Notes under the pieces: model-generated | The model's input: the letters and a program-made list of their open reading frames with translations, nothing else | The model's database searches: none | Told to the model about the DNA's origin: nothing | Translations under genes and position numbers: made by a program | Assembly: GCF_000425465.1 (NCBI RefSeq) | Contig: NZ_AUDM01000011.1 | Location: forward strand, 62,001-126,000 | DNA from: Flavobacterium filum DSM 17961 | GTDB lineage: Bacteria > Bacteroidota > Bacteroidia > Flavobacteriales > Flavobacteriaceae | Reading direction: 5' to 3' | Length of the DNA: 64,000 nucleotides | Shown: piece by piece, positions 16,251-24,758 of the stretch | Layout of the letters: each line of letters begins with the position of its first letter | How positions within the stretch are numbered: position 1 is the first letter of the stretch

Positions 16251-16982
16251 ATGGCGAAAATAGTAACTCCCTACAAAGATTCTTCACTTGGCAAAAAAGA
16301 ACAGGTTGCCCAGATGTTTGACACCATTTCAGGGAATTATGACGGCTTAAATCGTGTAATATCTTTTGGTACAGACATCAAGTGGAGAAAAAAAGTGTTA
16401 TCGATAGTTGAAGCCAAAAATCCAACTACAATTCTTGATATTGCAACCGGAACAGGAGACTTAGCCATTCTTCTTTCTAAAACTAAAGCAAAAAAAATAA
16501 TAGGTTTAGATATCTCTGCCGGCATGCTAGAAGTAGGGAAAAAGAAAATTATACATAAAAAACTAGATGACCGAATTGAAATGATTTTGGGGGATTCTGA
16601 AAATCTTCCATTTGAAGACAGTTCAATTGATGCGATAACAGTAGCATTTGGAATTCGAAATTTTGAAAACCTTGAAAAAGGGCTTTCTGAAATTGTAAGA
16701 GTATTAAAACCAAATGGTGTTTTTGTGATTTTAGAAACTTCTGTCCCTCAAAAATTTCCTTTTAAACAAGGGTATCATTTTTACACAAAAAATATTCTTC
16801 CTCTTATTGGCCGTCTTTTTTCGAAAGACAATTCAGCTTATGCTTATTTATCTGAATCGGCTTCCGTTTTTCCATTTGGCGAAGAGTTAAACAATATTTT
16901 GAGAAAAATTGGGTTTATAGAAGTGAAAGCTATGCCGCAAACATTTGGTGTAGCCACAATTTATTCTGCTTCAAAACAATAA
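16251..16982 (+). CDS. ubiE: demethylmenaquinone methyltransferase
   Basis: 243 residues. It methylates demethylmenaquinone with S-adenosylmethionine, the last step of menaquinone synthesis (MenG activity in this group). The UbiE/COQ5 block VAQMFDTISGNYDGLNRVIS, the SAM-binding motif ILDIATGTGDLAILL, GLDISAGMLEVGKKK and the second signature VAFGIRNFENLEKGLSEIVR are present, as is RVLKPNGVFVILETS. porT follows after a single base, an arrangement conserved in Flavobacterium. Confidence 0.95.
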   Translation: MAKIVTPYKDSSLGKKEQVAQMFDTISGNYDGLNRVISFGTDIKWRKKVLSIVEAKNPTTILDIATGTGDLAILLSKTKAKKIIGLDISAGMLEVGKKKIIHKKLDDRIEMILGDSENLPFEDSSIDAITVAFGIRNFENLEKGLSEIVRVLKPNGVFVILETSVPQKFPFKQGYHFYTKNILPLIGRLFSKDNSAYAYLSESASVFPFGEELNNILRKIGFIEVKAMPQTFGVATIYSASKQ

Positions 16983-16983
16983 A

Positions 16984-17685
16984 ATGAAAGCCATATATAG
17001 CATATTATTCTCCATAATAGCGTTTCAAAGTTATGCCCAATTTGGTAGCATTTTTGGCAAAGACCCTATTATCCATCTTGAAAATTTCGATAAACAAAGA
17101 GTACATTGGGGTTATTATCTCGGATTCAATTCTTTAGATTTTAAAATTGACCAAAACAGATTGGCCGATGAGATTGTTTCAGAAAACACATTAGGATTTA
17201 ATGTGGGATTAGTTGGCGATTTGAGAATTTCGAATCATTTGAACCTTCGTTTTGAACCGGGTTTATATTACACCCAAAGAAATTTAACTTTCCCTGGTTT
17301 TGATAACAAGTTTGATGCATTAAGAGAGGTTAAATCTACATACATTTTTTTTCCACTTCTTTTGAAATTTTCTGCCCAACGAACCGGAAATATTAAACCT
17401 TTTATAGTTGGTGGTGTTTCAACGGCCTTAAATCTTTCCAGCAATGCGAAAGCCAAAGATGACAATGAAAACAATCGATTTAGAATGATTCCGTGGACTA
17501 ATTTTTATGAAGTTGGTTTTGGTATCGACATTTACTTGGAATATTTTAAATTTTCACCGTCCATTCGTGGTGTTTTCAGTATGGATGACGAATTAAAAAG
17601 AGATAATGATCCGAATAGCCCGTGGACGTCTTCTGTTCAATCTATGAGTACAAGAGGATTTTTTATCAACTTTACATTCCACTAA
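16984..17685 (+). CDS. porT: type IX secretion outer membrane protein PorT
   Basis: 233 residues. Signal peptide MKAIYSILFSIIAFQSYAQ, then FGSIFGKDPIIHLENFDKQR, HWGYYLGFNSLDFKI and an eight-strand barrel pattern ending RGFFINFTFH. PorT is needed for type IX secretion and gliding in Porphyromonas and Flavobacterium; its exact place in the machine is less clear. Length and position right after ubiE match PorT of Flavobacterium. It would serve the T9SS cargo proteins at 1000, 2640 and 46940. Its stop overlaps the stop of the convergent trmH gene by four bases. Confidence 0.88.
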   Translation: MKAIYSILFSIIAFQSYAQFGSIFGKDPIIHLENFDKQRVHWGYYLGFNSLDFKIDQNRLADEIVSENTLGFNVGLVGDLRISNHLNLRFEPGLYYTQRNLTFPGFDNKFDALREVKSTYIFFPLLLKFSAQRTGNIKPFIVGGVSTALNLSSNAKAKDDNENNRFRMIPWTNFYEVGFGIDIYLEYFKFSPSIRGVFSMDDELKRDNDPNSPWTSSVQSMSTRGFFINFTFH

Positions 17686-18410
17686 CCATTTCTTTTGAAT
17701 TCGCTCAATAAAATGGCAGTTGCCGTTGCAGCATTCAAACTTTCAGTAACTTGAAGTTTTCCAAATCGTGGAATGCAAATTCGCTTTTGAATGTGTTTTT
17801 CTACTAGATTGCTAATGCCATTTGCTTCATTTCCAATGACTAGCACTGCATTTTCAGGAAGTTCTTGTTGATAGACATTTTCACCATCCATAAATGCTCC
17901 ATATATAGGTAATTGAATGTCGTCAAAAAAATCAATTAAATTGGTATACCATACATTTACTCTACTGATTGAACCCATAGAAGCTTGTACCACTTTTGGA
18001 TTAAAAACCTCTGTGGTATCTTCAGAACAAACAATATCTTCAATTCCAAACCAATCTGCTAAACGAATAATTGTCCCTAAATTTCCCGGATCTCTAATGG
18101 CATCTAAAGCCAGTAGTAAACCATTGGTTTTCGGCTTTCTAAAAGAAGGCATTTCTACTATCGCCAAGCAATCATTTGCAGTGGTTAAACACGTAATTTT
18201 TTTTAAATCTGTCTCTGAAATCAGAGTAGGAATAAGCGAAGAAGAAAAGGAAATATCTTCATTTGTGGCATAGATTTCGCTAATCGTAAAACCAGCATCA
18301 ACCAATTCTTGAATTACTTTTTTACCTTCAGCAATAAACAATTTAAGTTCATTTCTTGTTTTTTTCTGTTTTAAAGCTGTAATTCGTTTGATTTGATTTT
18401 TACTAAGCAT
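17682..18410 (-). CDS. TrmH/SpoU-family RNA 2'-O-methyltransferase
   Basis: 242 residues. The N-terminal RNA-binding domain (MLSKNQIKRITALKQKKTRN, FIAEGKKVIQELVDAGF) is followed by the SPOUT knot domain with its three motifs: LLALDAIRDPGNLGTIIRLA, VLVIGNEANGISNLVEKH and IPRFGKLQVTESLNAATATA. It methylates a ribose in rRNA or tRNA; the target cannot be read from the sequence. It is divergent from tamL, a pairing common in Bacteroidota. Confidence 0.9.
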   Translation of the reverse strand: MLSKNQIKRITALKQKKTRNELKLFIAEGKKVIQELVDAGFTISEIYATNEDISFSSSLIPTLISETDLKKITCLTTANDCLAIVEMPSFRKPKTNGLLLALDAIRDPGNLGTIIRLADWFGIEDIVCSEDTTEVFNPKVVQASMGSISRVNVWYTNLIDFFDDIQLPIYGAFMDGENVYQQELPENAVLVIGNEANGISNLVEKHIQKRICIPRFGKLQVTESLNAATATAILLSEFKRNG

Positions 18411-18419
18411 AAAAAAATG

Positions 18420-18427
18420 TACTTTTG
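18420..18427 (+). promoter_or_regulatory. -7 element of tamL
   Basis: TACTTTTG is an exact TAnnTTTG match whose start point (about 18434) is almost at the TTG start codon at 18436, suggesting a leaderless mRNA. TTTG at 18392-18395 could be the -33 part, but the 24-base spacing is long. Confidence 0.4.
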
Positions 18428-18435
18428 ATTAAATT

Positions 18436-20997
18436 TTGAAAAGCTTGAAAAGAATTTTCACAAAAATATCATTTATAATTGTATTCATCATTGTTTTTTA
18501 CGCTTGTGATTCTACCAAAAGAGTTCCAAACGGTAAAAATCTTTTAACAAAAACCGAATTAAAGGTAGATGAAAAAGTGATTAGTGATGAAGAACTTACT
18601 AATCTTTTAATACAAAAACCCAATCCAAAAGTTTTAACCATTCCTTTTAGTTTACATATTTACAATTTGGGAAGACCCAATCCTGATTCGGTTTTTGCAG
18701 CAAAATACATTTATGACACCCTCAAATTCAGACGCACAGCAAAGTTGCTTTCTGAAAAGCAAGTTTATCGACTTGGTGAATCGTTTTGGCATAAAGGAGT
18801 GCATACATTTTTAAAAAATACCGGAGACGAACCGGTATTATATGATGAAATTAAAAGCAAGAAAACTATCAACCGATTAAAGTCACATTACTTCAATGAA
18901 GGTTATTTTAATGTAAAAGCATCCTACACAACAGATAGTTTGGGCCCTAAAAAAGTAAAATCTACTTTTTTAGTTCAATTAGGAGAACCATATAAAATTG
19001 ACAGTATTTCAACAGTTATAGCTTCTCCAGCCTTGGATTCTTTATATATATTGACAAAATCCAATTCCTTAATAAAAAAAGGAAACAATTATAATTCATC
19101 CGTTTTTGATGAAGAAAGAAGTCGGTTAACTGCTTTTTTTAGAAATAATGGAGTGTATAATTTTCAACAAAATTTCATCACTTATGACATTGATACTATT
19201 GATACCGGTAAAAAGGCAAATGTAAAAATTTTGATTAGTGATTTTACTTATCGTGATGGTGACACTATTCGAACTAAACCTTTCCAAGTCCATAAAATAA
19301 GTGAAGTAAACATTTATACCATCAACCCTAACCAAAGAAATAATGCTACCATCACAGACAGTTTAACGTATAACAATTATAATTTATTCAGTTCAGGAAA
19401 ATTTAAATACAAACCAAAATCAATTACCAATGCTGTATTCATTACAAAAGGCGGAACGTATGCTGATTTTAAAAATAATCTTACCACAAGGTCGCTAAGC
19501 AATTATAAAGTGTTCACTTATCCCTCTATTCAGTACAAAATCAATGAAAAAGATTCGATTCAAAATTCTTTAATTGCCTCTATTTTTTTAAATCCGCGAC
19601 CTAAATACAGTTTTGGAGCATCGTTTGATGTTACGCATTCAAATATTCAAGATTTTGGAATAGCTGGTCAGTTAACATTCTCCATTCGAAACTTGTTTAA
19701 TCGTGCAGAAACACTTGAAATTTCAGGTAGAGGTAATATAGGATCTTCTAGAGATTTGGCTAATCCTGATAATCGATTTTTCAATATTTCAGAATTTGGT
19801 GGAGATATTAGAATTAATTTTCCACGTTTTCTATTCCCATTTGCTTCAGATAAGATTATTCCAAAATCAATGTTTCCTTCAACACAATTAAGTGTTGGTT
19901 TTGCGAAACAACAAAACATTGGTTTAGATAAAGAAAATTTAACCGGAGCTTTTACTTATAACTGGATTCCAAAACGAAACAACACTGTAAAATTTGATTT
20001 ATTTTCCATTCAATATGTAAAAAATATTAATATTAGTAATTACTTTAATGTATATCGCTCTTCTTATAGTGCTCTGAATGCTATCTCAAAAAATTACACT
20101 GTACCAGAAGAATATTATGATGATGGAAATTTAATTATTAACTCCGGAACAGATGGTTTCTTAAATGATGTATTAGGTGAAAACCCAACCATTTTTACGA
20201 CAACAAACGATTTTAGAGAAATCCGAAGTATACAAGAAAGAAAAGAAAGACTAACTGAAAACAATCTCATACTAGCCTCTAGTTATAGTTTTACAAAAAC
20301 CACCAAAACGGGAATCTTAGATTATAATTTTTATGTTTTCAGAGCAAAAATTGAATCTGCCGGAAATGTGTTATCACTTTTAGCTAACGCTTCCAACCAA
20401 CCCTTAAACGATAAAGGAAACCGAACTATTTTTGACATTGAATTTTCGCAATATTTAAAAACAGAATTTGAATACATCAAACATTTTGAGCTAAAAAGAC
20501 AAAATGTAATTGCAACTAGAGTTTTCCTTGGAGTTGCAGTCCCTTATGGAAACTCAAACAACATTCCTTTTTCACGAAGTTACTTTGCCGGAGGTATTAA
20601 TGATAACAGGGCTTGGAGACCTTATAGTCTTGGCCCTGGTAGAAGTGGCTCACAGAATGATTTTAATGATGCCAACTTAAAATTGACCTTAAATGCTGAA
20701 TACCGATTTAATGTTACCCAAAAAATAAAAGGAGCATTGTTTGTGGATGCTGGAAATATCTGGAATTTTTTAGATAACATTGAAAATGAAGAGGCAAAAT
20801 TCAACGATTTATCTTCTTTAAAAGACATTGCTGTTGGTTCCGGATTCGGAATTAGATATGACTTTGGATTTGTGGTAGCTCGTTTTGATGTTGGTTTTAA
20901 AACGTTTGATCCTGCTGTTAATACTGAACAAAGATGGTTTAGAGATTACAACTTCAGTAACTCCGTTTTTAACATTGGTATCAATTATCCTTTCTAA
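18436..20997 (+). CDS. tamL: BamA/TamA-like outer membrane lipoprotein (TamL)
   Basis: 853 residues. The N-terminal lipoprotein signal ends in FYAC, followed by DSTKRVPNGKNLLTKTELKV. POTRA-like segments (EVKVxxTTD-type pattern, for example NEGYFNVKASYTTDSLGPKK) fill ~30-400. The C-terminal half is an Omp85 barrel with FSRSYFAGGINDNRAWRPY and the final GIRYDFGFVVARFDVGFK and FNIGINYPF. It probably inserts or exports outer-membrane proteins like TamA, with a lipid anchor typical of Bacteroidota. The start is a TTG: the only nearby ATG (18418) hits a stop after three codons. No tamB follows here. Confidence 0.88.
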   Translation: MKSLKRIFTKISFIIVFIIVFYACDSTKRVPNGKNLLTKTELKVDEKVISDEELTNLLIQKPNPKVLTIPFSLHIYNLGRPNPDSVFAAKYIYDTLKFRRTAKLLSEKQVYRLGESFWHKGVHTFLKNTGDEPVLYDEIKSKKTINRLKSHYFNEGYFNVKASYTTDSLGPKKVKSTFLVQLGEPYKIDSISTVIASPALDSLYILTKSNSLIKKGNNYNSSVFDEERSRLTAFFRNNGVYNFQQNFITYDIDTIDTGKKANVKILISDFTYRDGDTIRTKPFQVHKISEVNIYTINPNQRNNATITDSLTYNNYNLFSSGKFKYKPKSITNAVFITKGGTYADFKNNLTTRSLSNYKVFTYPSIQYKINEKDSIQNSLIASIFLNPRPKYSFGASFDVTHSNIQDFGIAGQLTFSIRNLFNRAETLEISGRGNIGSSRDLANPDNRFFNISEFGGDIRINFPRFLFPFASDKIIPKSMFPSTQLSVGFAKQQNIGLDKENLTGAFTYNWIPKRNNTVKFDLFSIQYVKNINISNYFNVYRSSYSALNAISKNYTVPEEYYDDGNLIINSGTDGFLNDVLGENPTIFTTTNDFREIRSIQERKERLTENNLILASSYSFTKTTKTGILDYNFYVFRAKIESAGNVLSLLANASNQPLNDKGNRTIFDIEFSQYLKTEFEYIKHFELKRQNVIATRVFLGVAVPYGNSNNIPFSRSYFAGGINDNRAWRPYSLGPGRSGSQNDFNDANLKLTLNAEYRFNVTQKIKGALFVDAGNIWNFLDNIENEEAKFNDLSSLKDIAVGSGFGIRYDFGFVVARFDVGFKTFDPAVNTEQRWFRDYNFSNSVFNIGINYPF

Positions 20998-21081
20998 ATC
21001 GTTATCGTAACTTTTTGTGAAAAGTAAGCGATTGGAAAGCGAATTTGTGGTCAATTATTTTTAGTTCATTTTATTAATTCC

Positions 21082-21089
21082 TATTTTTG
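21082..21089 (+). promoter_or_regulatory. -7 element of the aldolase gene
   Basis: TATTTTTG, an exact TAnnTTTG match, 25 bases before the ATG at 21115. The -33 region is poor. Confidence 0.4.
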
Positions 21090-21114
21090 TTCTCTTAACT
21101 AATAAAAAAGCAAA

Positions 21115-22182
21115 ATGGCACACAACATAAAACCGGGAGTTGCAACCGGAGATCAGATTCAAGAAATATTTAATTATGCAAAAGAAAAAGGATTCGCTTT
21201 ACCAGCTGTAAACGTAATTGGTTCCAGCACCATTAATGGTGTTTTAGAAACCGCTGCAAAATTAAAAGCTCCGGTTATTATTCAATTTTCAAACGGTGGT
21301 GCTTCTTATAATGCCGGAAAAGGACTTTCAAATGAAGGACAACGAGCTGCAATTTTAGGTGCTGTTGCCGGTGCAAAACATATTCATACTTTGGCAGAGG
21401 CTTATGGTGCTACAGTTATTTTACATACTGACCATTGTGCAAAAAATTTACTTCCTTGGATTGACGGATTATTAGATGCTTCTGAAAAGCATTTTGCTGA
21501 AACAGGAAAACCATTGTTTTCTTCTCACATGATTGATTTATCGGAAGAACCATTGGAAGAAAATATTCATATCTGCAAGGAATACTTAGCTAGAATGAGT
21601 AAAATGGGAATGACTTTAGAAATTGAATTAGGTGTAACCGGAGGTGAAGAAGACGGTGTGGACAATTCAGATGTAGATAGCTCAAAACTATATACACAAC
21701 CGGAAGAAGTAAGCTATGCGTATGAAGAATTGATGAAAGTGAGTCCGAAATTTACCGTTGCTGCTGCTTTTGGTAATGTTCATGGCGTTTATAAACCTGG
21801 AAATGTAAAATTGACACCTATCATTTTGAAAAACTCTCAAGATTATGTGCAAAACAAATTCAACACCGGTCACAACCCGATTGATTTTGTTTTCCATGGA
21901 GGTTCAGGTTCTACATTAGAAGAAATAAGAGAGGCCATTTCGTATGGTGTTGTAAAAATGAATATTGATACTGATTTACAGTTTGCCTTTACGGAAGGAA
22001 TTCGCGATTATATGATCGGTAAAATTGATTATTTACGCACACAAATCGGCAGTCCGGACGGTGCAGATTCTCCAAACAAAAAACATTACGATCCAAGAAA
22101 ATGGATTCGCGAAGGTGAAGTAACGTTCAACAAACGTTTGGAACAAGCTTTTGCAGATCTAAATAACGTAAATACTTTATAA
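21115..22182 (+). CDS. fbaA: fructose-bisphosphate aldolase, class II
   Basis: 355 residues, the size of the long class IIA enzymes (E. coli FbaA type). It splits fructose-1,6-bisphosphate in glycolysis and runs the reverse reaction in gluconeogenesis, using Zn. The metal-binding histidines lie in VILHTDHCAKNLLPW, in FGNVHGVYKPGNVKL and in DFVFHGGSGSTLEEIREAIS; NMDTDLQ-like VKMNIDTDLQFAFTEGIRDY and IEIELGVTGGEEDGVDN are further signatures. A large perfect inverted repeat follows the stop, then accD, so the two may be transcribed separately. Confidence 0.95.
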   Translation: MAHNIKPGVATGDQIQEIFNYAKEKGFALPAVNVIGSSTINGVLETAAKLKAPVIIQFSNGGASYNAGKGLSNEGQRAAILGAVAGAKHIHTLAEAYGATVILHTDHCAKNLLPWIDGLLDASEKHFAETGKPLFSSHMIDLSEEPLEENIHICKEYLARMSKMGMTLEIELGVTGGEEDGVDNSDVDSSKLYTQPEEVSYAYEELMKVSPKFTVAAAFGNVHGVYKPGNVKLTPIILKNSQDYVQNKFNTGHNPIDFVFHGGSGSTLEEIREAISYGVVKMNIDTDLQFAFTEGIRDYMIGKIDYLRTQIGSPDGADSPNKKHYDPRKWIREGEVTFNKRLEQAFADLNNVNTL

Positions 22183-22188
22183 AAATTT

Positions 22189-22232
22189 GTTTCAAGTTTC
22201 AGGTTTAAAGTTTATAACCTGAAACTTGAAAC
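22189..22232 (+). repeat. 17-bp perfect inverted repeat between fbaA and accD
   Basis: GTTTCAAGTTTCAGGTT (22189-22205) pairs with 22216-22232 over 17 bp around a 10-base loop, with a further ACCTGAAAC copy at 22231-22239. It lacks a T run. It resembles a dispersed intergenic repeat more than a simple terminator, though the strong stem could still stop transcription or protect mRNA ends. Confidence 0.75.
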
Positions 22233-22262
22233 CTGAAACACTATAACCTTAAACTAATAAAA

Positions 22263-23117
22263 ATGGCTTGGTTTAAACGAACAGAAAAAGGAATTCAAAC
22301 TCCTACAGAAGATAAAAAAGATGTTCCAAAAGGACTTTGGTATAAATCACCCACCGGAAAGATTATTGACCAAGATGAATTGGCTAGAAATTTATGGGTA
22401 AGTCCTGATGACGATTTTCATGTTAGAATTGGTAGCAAAGAATACTTTGAAATCTTATTTGACAACAATGAATTCAAAGAATTGGATGCCAAAATGACGT
22501 CTAAAGATCCTTTGCATTTTGAGGACACCAAAAAATATGCCGACCGCTTAAAAGAGGCATACAGCAAAACCGGATTAAAAGATGCCGTTCGCACTGCTGT
22601 AGGTAAATCAAAAGGAAAAGATTTAGTGGTTTGCTGTATGGATTTTGCTTTTATCGGTGGATCAATGGGTGCAGTTGTGGGAGAAAAAATAGCAAGAGGA
22701 ATTGATTACTCCATTAAAAACAACGTTCCTTTTATAATGATTTCTAAATCAGGAGGTGCCAGAATGATGGAAGCAGCGTATTCCTTGATGCAATTAGCCA
22801 AAACCTCAGCCAAATTAGCACAATTAGCCGAAGCTAAAATACCTTATATTTCATTGTGTACCGACCCCACTACGGGTGGAACAACTGCCTCGTATGCTAT
22901 GTTAGGCGACATTAACATTGGTGAACCGGGAGCTTTAATTGGTTTTGCGGGACCTCGAGTAGTAAAAGACACAACAGGAAAAGATTTACCGGAAGGATTT
23001 CAAACTTCTGAGTTTTTGTTAGAACATGGATTCTTGGATTTTATCACACACCGAAAAGAATTAAAAGACAAAGTAAATCTCTATTTAGATTTGATTTTGA
23101 ATGACGATATTAGATAA
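22263..23117 (+). CDS. accD: acetyl-CoA carboxylase, carboxyltransferase beta subunit (zinc-ribbon cysteines absent)
   Basis: 284 residues. Together with AccA it transfers the carboxyl group from biotin to acetyl-CoA, the first committed step of fatty acid synthesis. The crotonase-like core is intact: [60 protein letters not shown] and [15 protein letters not shown]. The N-terminus aligns with the usual zinc ribbon ([40 protein letters not shown]), but all four cysteines of the two CxxC pairs are replaced; the fold is apparently kept without zinc. As I recall, this is shared by other Flavobacteriaceae. Confidence 0.93.
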   Translation: MAWFKRTEKGIQTPTEDKKDVPKGLWYKSPTGKIIDQDELARNLWVSPDDDFHVRIGSKEYFEILFDNNEFKELDAKMTSKDPLHFEDTKKYADRLKEAYSKTGLKDAVRTAVGKSKGKDLVVCCMDFAFIGGSMGAVVGEKIARGIDYSIKNNVPFIMISKSGGARMMEAAYSLMQLAKTSAKLAQLAEAKIPYISLCTDPTTGGTTASYAMLGDINIGEPGALIGFAGPRVVKDTTGKDLPEGFQTSEFLLEHGFLDFITHRKELKDKVNLYLDLILNDDIR

Positions 23118-23121
23118 AATG

Positions 23122-23147
23122 AAATCCCGAGCAATCGGGATTTTTTT
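23122..23147 (+). terminator. rho-independent terminator of accD
   Basis: AAATCCCGA (23122-23130), loop GCAA, TCGGGATTT (23135-23143), then T's to 23147. A perfect 9-bp stem with a GNRA-type tetraloop. Confidence 0.9.
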
Positions 23148-23168
23148 ATGATTTTTTTACTTTGATAT

Positions 23169-24422
23169 TTACATTCCACTCCTTATCGCTTCCACCGGAT
23201 CTAGTTTTGAAGCGGAAACTGCGGGTACGATTCCTGAAATAAGCCCGATAATACCCGCTAAACCGGCACCAAGCATCATATTGCCAAAACTCAACACAAA
23301 TTCAAAATCAAGAGCTTTGGATAGTCCCATGGCAATGAGCCACACCAACACTAACCCGATAATTCCACCAATCACGGAAAGGATTACGGCTTCAAATAAA
23401 AATTGAAACAAAATGAATCTGTTTTTGGCTCCTAATGATTTTTGAATACCAATGAGATTAGTACGTTCTTTTACCGAGACAAACATAATGTTGGCAATAC
23501 CAAAACCACCTACTAAAAGGGAGAAACCGGAAATAATCCATCCCACCACATTCATTTGTCCTACAATGCCGTCTATCATATCGGTAAAACCAGATAACAC
23601 ATTGATGAAAAAGTTATCCTCATCGGCGGCTTTTAATCCTCGATAATTTCTTAATTTTTGGGTAATTTCCCCTTTAAAACCCTCCATATCAATTCCTTTT
23701 TGAGGTTTGATAAGAATGGCAGGCGTAATCATATCATTGTTTTCACCGTATAATCGTCTGATAAAATTCATGGGGATGAAAACTGCATTGTCGCGGCTGT
23801 CGCCAAAGGTTGAGAATCCTTGCTTTTGGGTCACACCAATTACCGTGAATCGTTGACCATATAACCTTACTTTTTTTCCAATGGCTTGTTCGTTATTATC
23901 AAAAAGCCCTTTTGCTACTTCATAACCAATGATGATTACACCTGTTCCGGCATTGGATTCAGCTTCGTTAAAAAACCTTCCTTGTTCAATTTTGATCCCG
24001 TCAATTCCGTCAAACTCATCGGTTGTTGGTGTAACGCGAACAGCACTCACCGTTTGGTTTTCAAATTTTATGTTTTCGTTACGGGTAAACAGATTAAAAG
24101 CCATTTTATCCACTCCATTCAATGATTTTTTTAAATAATCATATTCGTCATACGTTACATTAGGGAATTGTTCTCTTTTCCATCTCGGTACTTCTGAAGG
24201 TCCGAATGAAAATTTTAAAAGATACACCGTGTTTTTGTCTAAATCGCCTAAATCTGCTTTTATTTTTTGGTCTAAAGAATCTACGGCAGCCAGCACTGCA
24301 ATAATCGAAAAAATTCCGATGGTTACTCCCAATAACGATAAAAAGGTACGCAATTTATTGTTTCGCAACGCATTCATTGCAAAATTGAAACTTTCTTTGA
24401 GTAATCGTAGGTAGAGCAGCAT
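23169..24422 (-). CDS. MacB-like ABC transporter permease
   Basis: 417 residues. LRLLKESFNFAMNALRNNKL and RTFLSLLGVTIGIFSIIAVL form the first membrane segment. A periplasmic MacB_PCD domain fills ~50-280 (VSAVRVTPTTDEFDGIDGIK, VRLYGQRFTVIGVTQKQGF). A C-terminal FtsX domain with three helices follows (GWIISGFSLLVGGFGIANIM, ERTNLIGIQKSLGAKNRFIL, PAVSASKLDPVEAIRSGM). Such permeases work with a separate LolD/MacB-type ATPase to push lipoproteins, peptides or drugs outwards; no ATPase gene is adjacent here. Its product and partner are therefore unknown. Confidence 0.88.
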   Translation of the reverse strand: MLLYLRLLKESFNFAMNALRNNKLRTFLSLLGVTIGIFSIIAVLAAVDSLDQKIKADLGDLDKNTVYLLKFSFGPSEVPRWKREQFPNVTYDEYDYLKKSLNGVDKMAFNLFTRNENIKFENQTVSAVRVTPTTDEFDGIDGIKIEQGRFFNEAESNAGTGVIIIGYEVAKGLFDNNEQAIGKKVRLYGQRFTVIGVTQKQGFSTFGDSRDNAVFIPMNFIRRLYGENNDMITPAILIKPQKGIDMEGFKGEITQKLRNYRGLKAADEDNFFINVLSGFTDMIDGIVGQMNVVGWIISGFSLLVGGFGIANIMFVSVKERTNLIGIQKSLGAKNRFILFQFLFEAVILSVIGGIIGLVLVWLIAMGLSKALDFEFVLSFGNMMLGAGLAGIIGLISGIVPAVSASKLDPVEAIRSGM

Positions 24423-24500
24423 TTTTAGTTTTGTGAAAGTAAATATTATAATTGGTAGTTGAAATTGGGAAAATGTTACAGTTTTTTTGGTGTTTTTTGT

Positions 24501-24658
24501 CCTGCTATGCAGGAGAATCCTATTTCGACTGCGTCTTCTTGCGGATTGACAAAAAAGGGAATGGGTTTTGTGTCTTGCTTTACAAGAGAATGCTTCGCCA
24601 GTTCTCTTTCGCTCGTGTCCTATTTCGACTGCGTCTTCTTGCGGATTGACAAAAAAGG
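24501..24658 (+). repeat. dispersed-type intergenic repeat, 41-bp word duplicated at a 100-bp period
   Basis: A 41-bp word beginning TCCTATTTCGACTGCGTCTT occurs at 24518-24558 and again at 24618-24658, identical, exactly 100 bp apart. A small hairpin CCTGC-TAT-GCAGG precedes the first copy (24501-24513). Short reading frames through it are artefacts of the repeat. TTTCGACTGCG words of this kind are scattered between genes in many Flavobacteriaceae, so it is probably a REP-like element. Confidence 0.75.
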
Positions 24659-24705
24659 TGGTTGAGCGGATTGAAAAAAAATAGAAAAAAGTAATCTTGA
24701 ATTTC

Positions 24706-24737
24706 TTTGAAAGTTAGGTGGACAAATAGTACTTTTG
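24706..24737 (+). promoter_or_regulatory. promoter of purH
   Basis: TTTG (24706-24709), 20 bases, TACTTTTG (24730-24737): a full match to the Bacteroidota consensus. The start point is about 15 bases before the ATG at 24759. Confidence 0.7.
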
Positions 24738-24758
24738 CCCCTTCTAAACAACAACACA

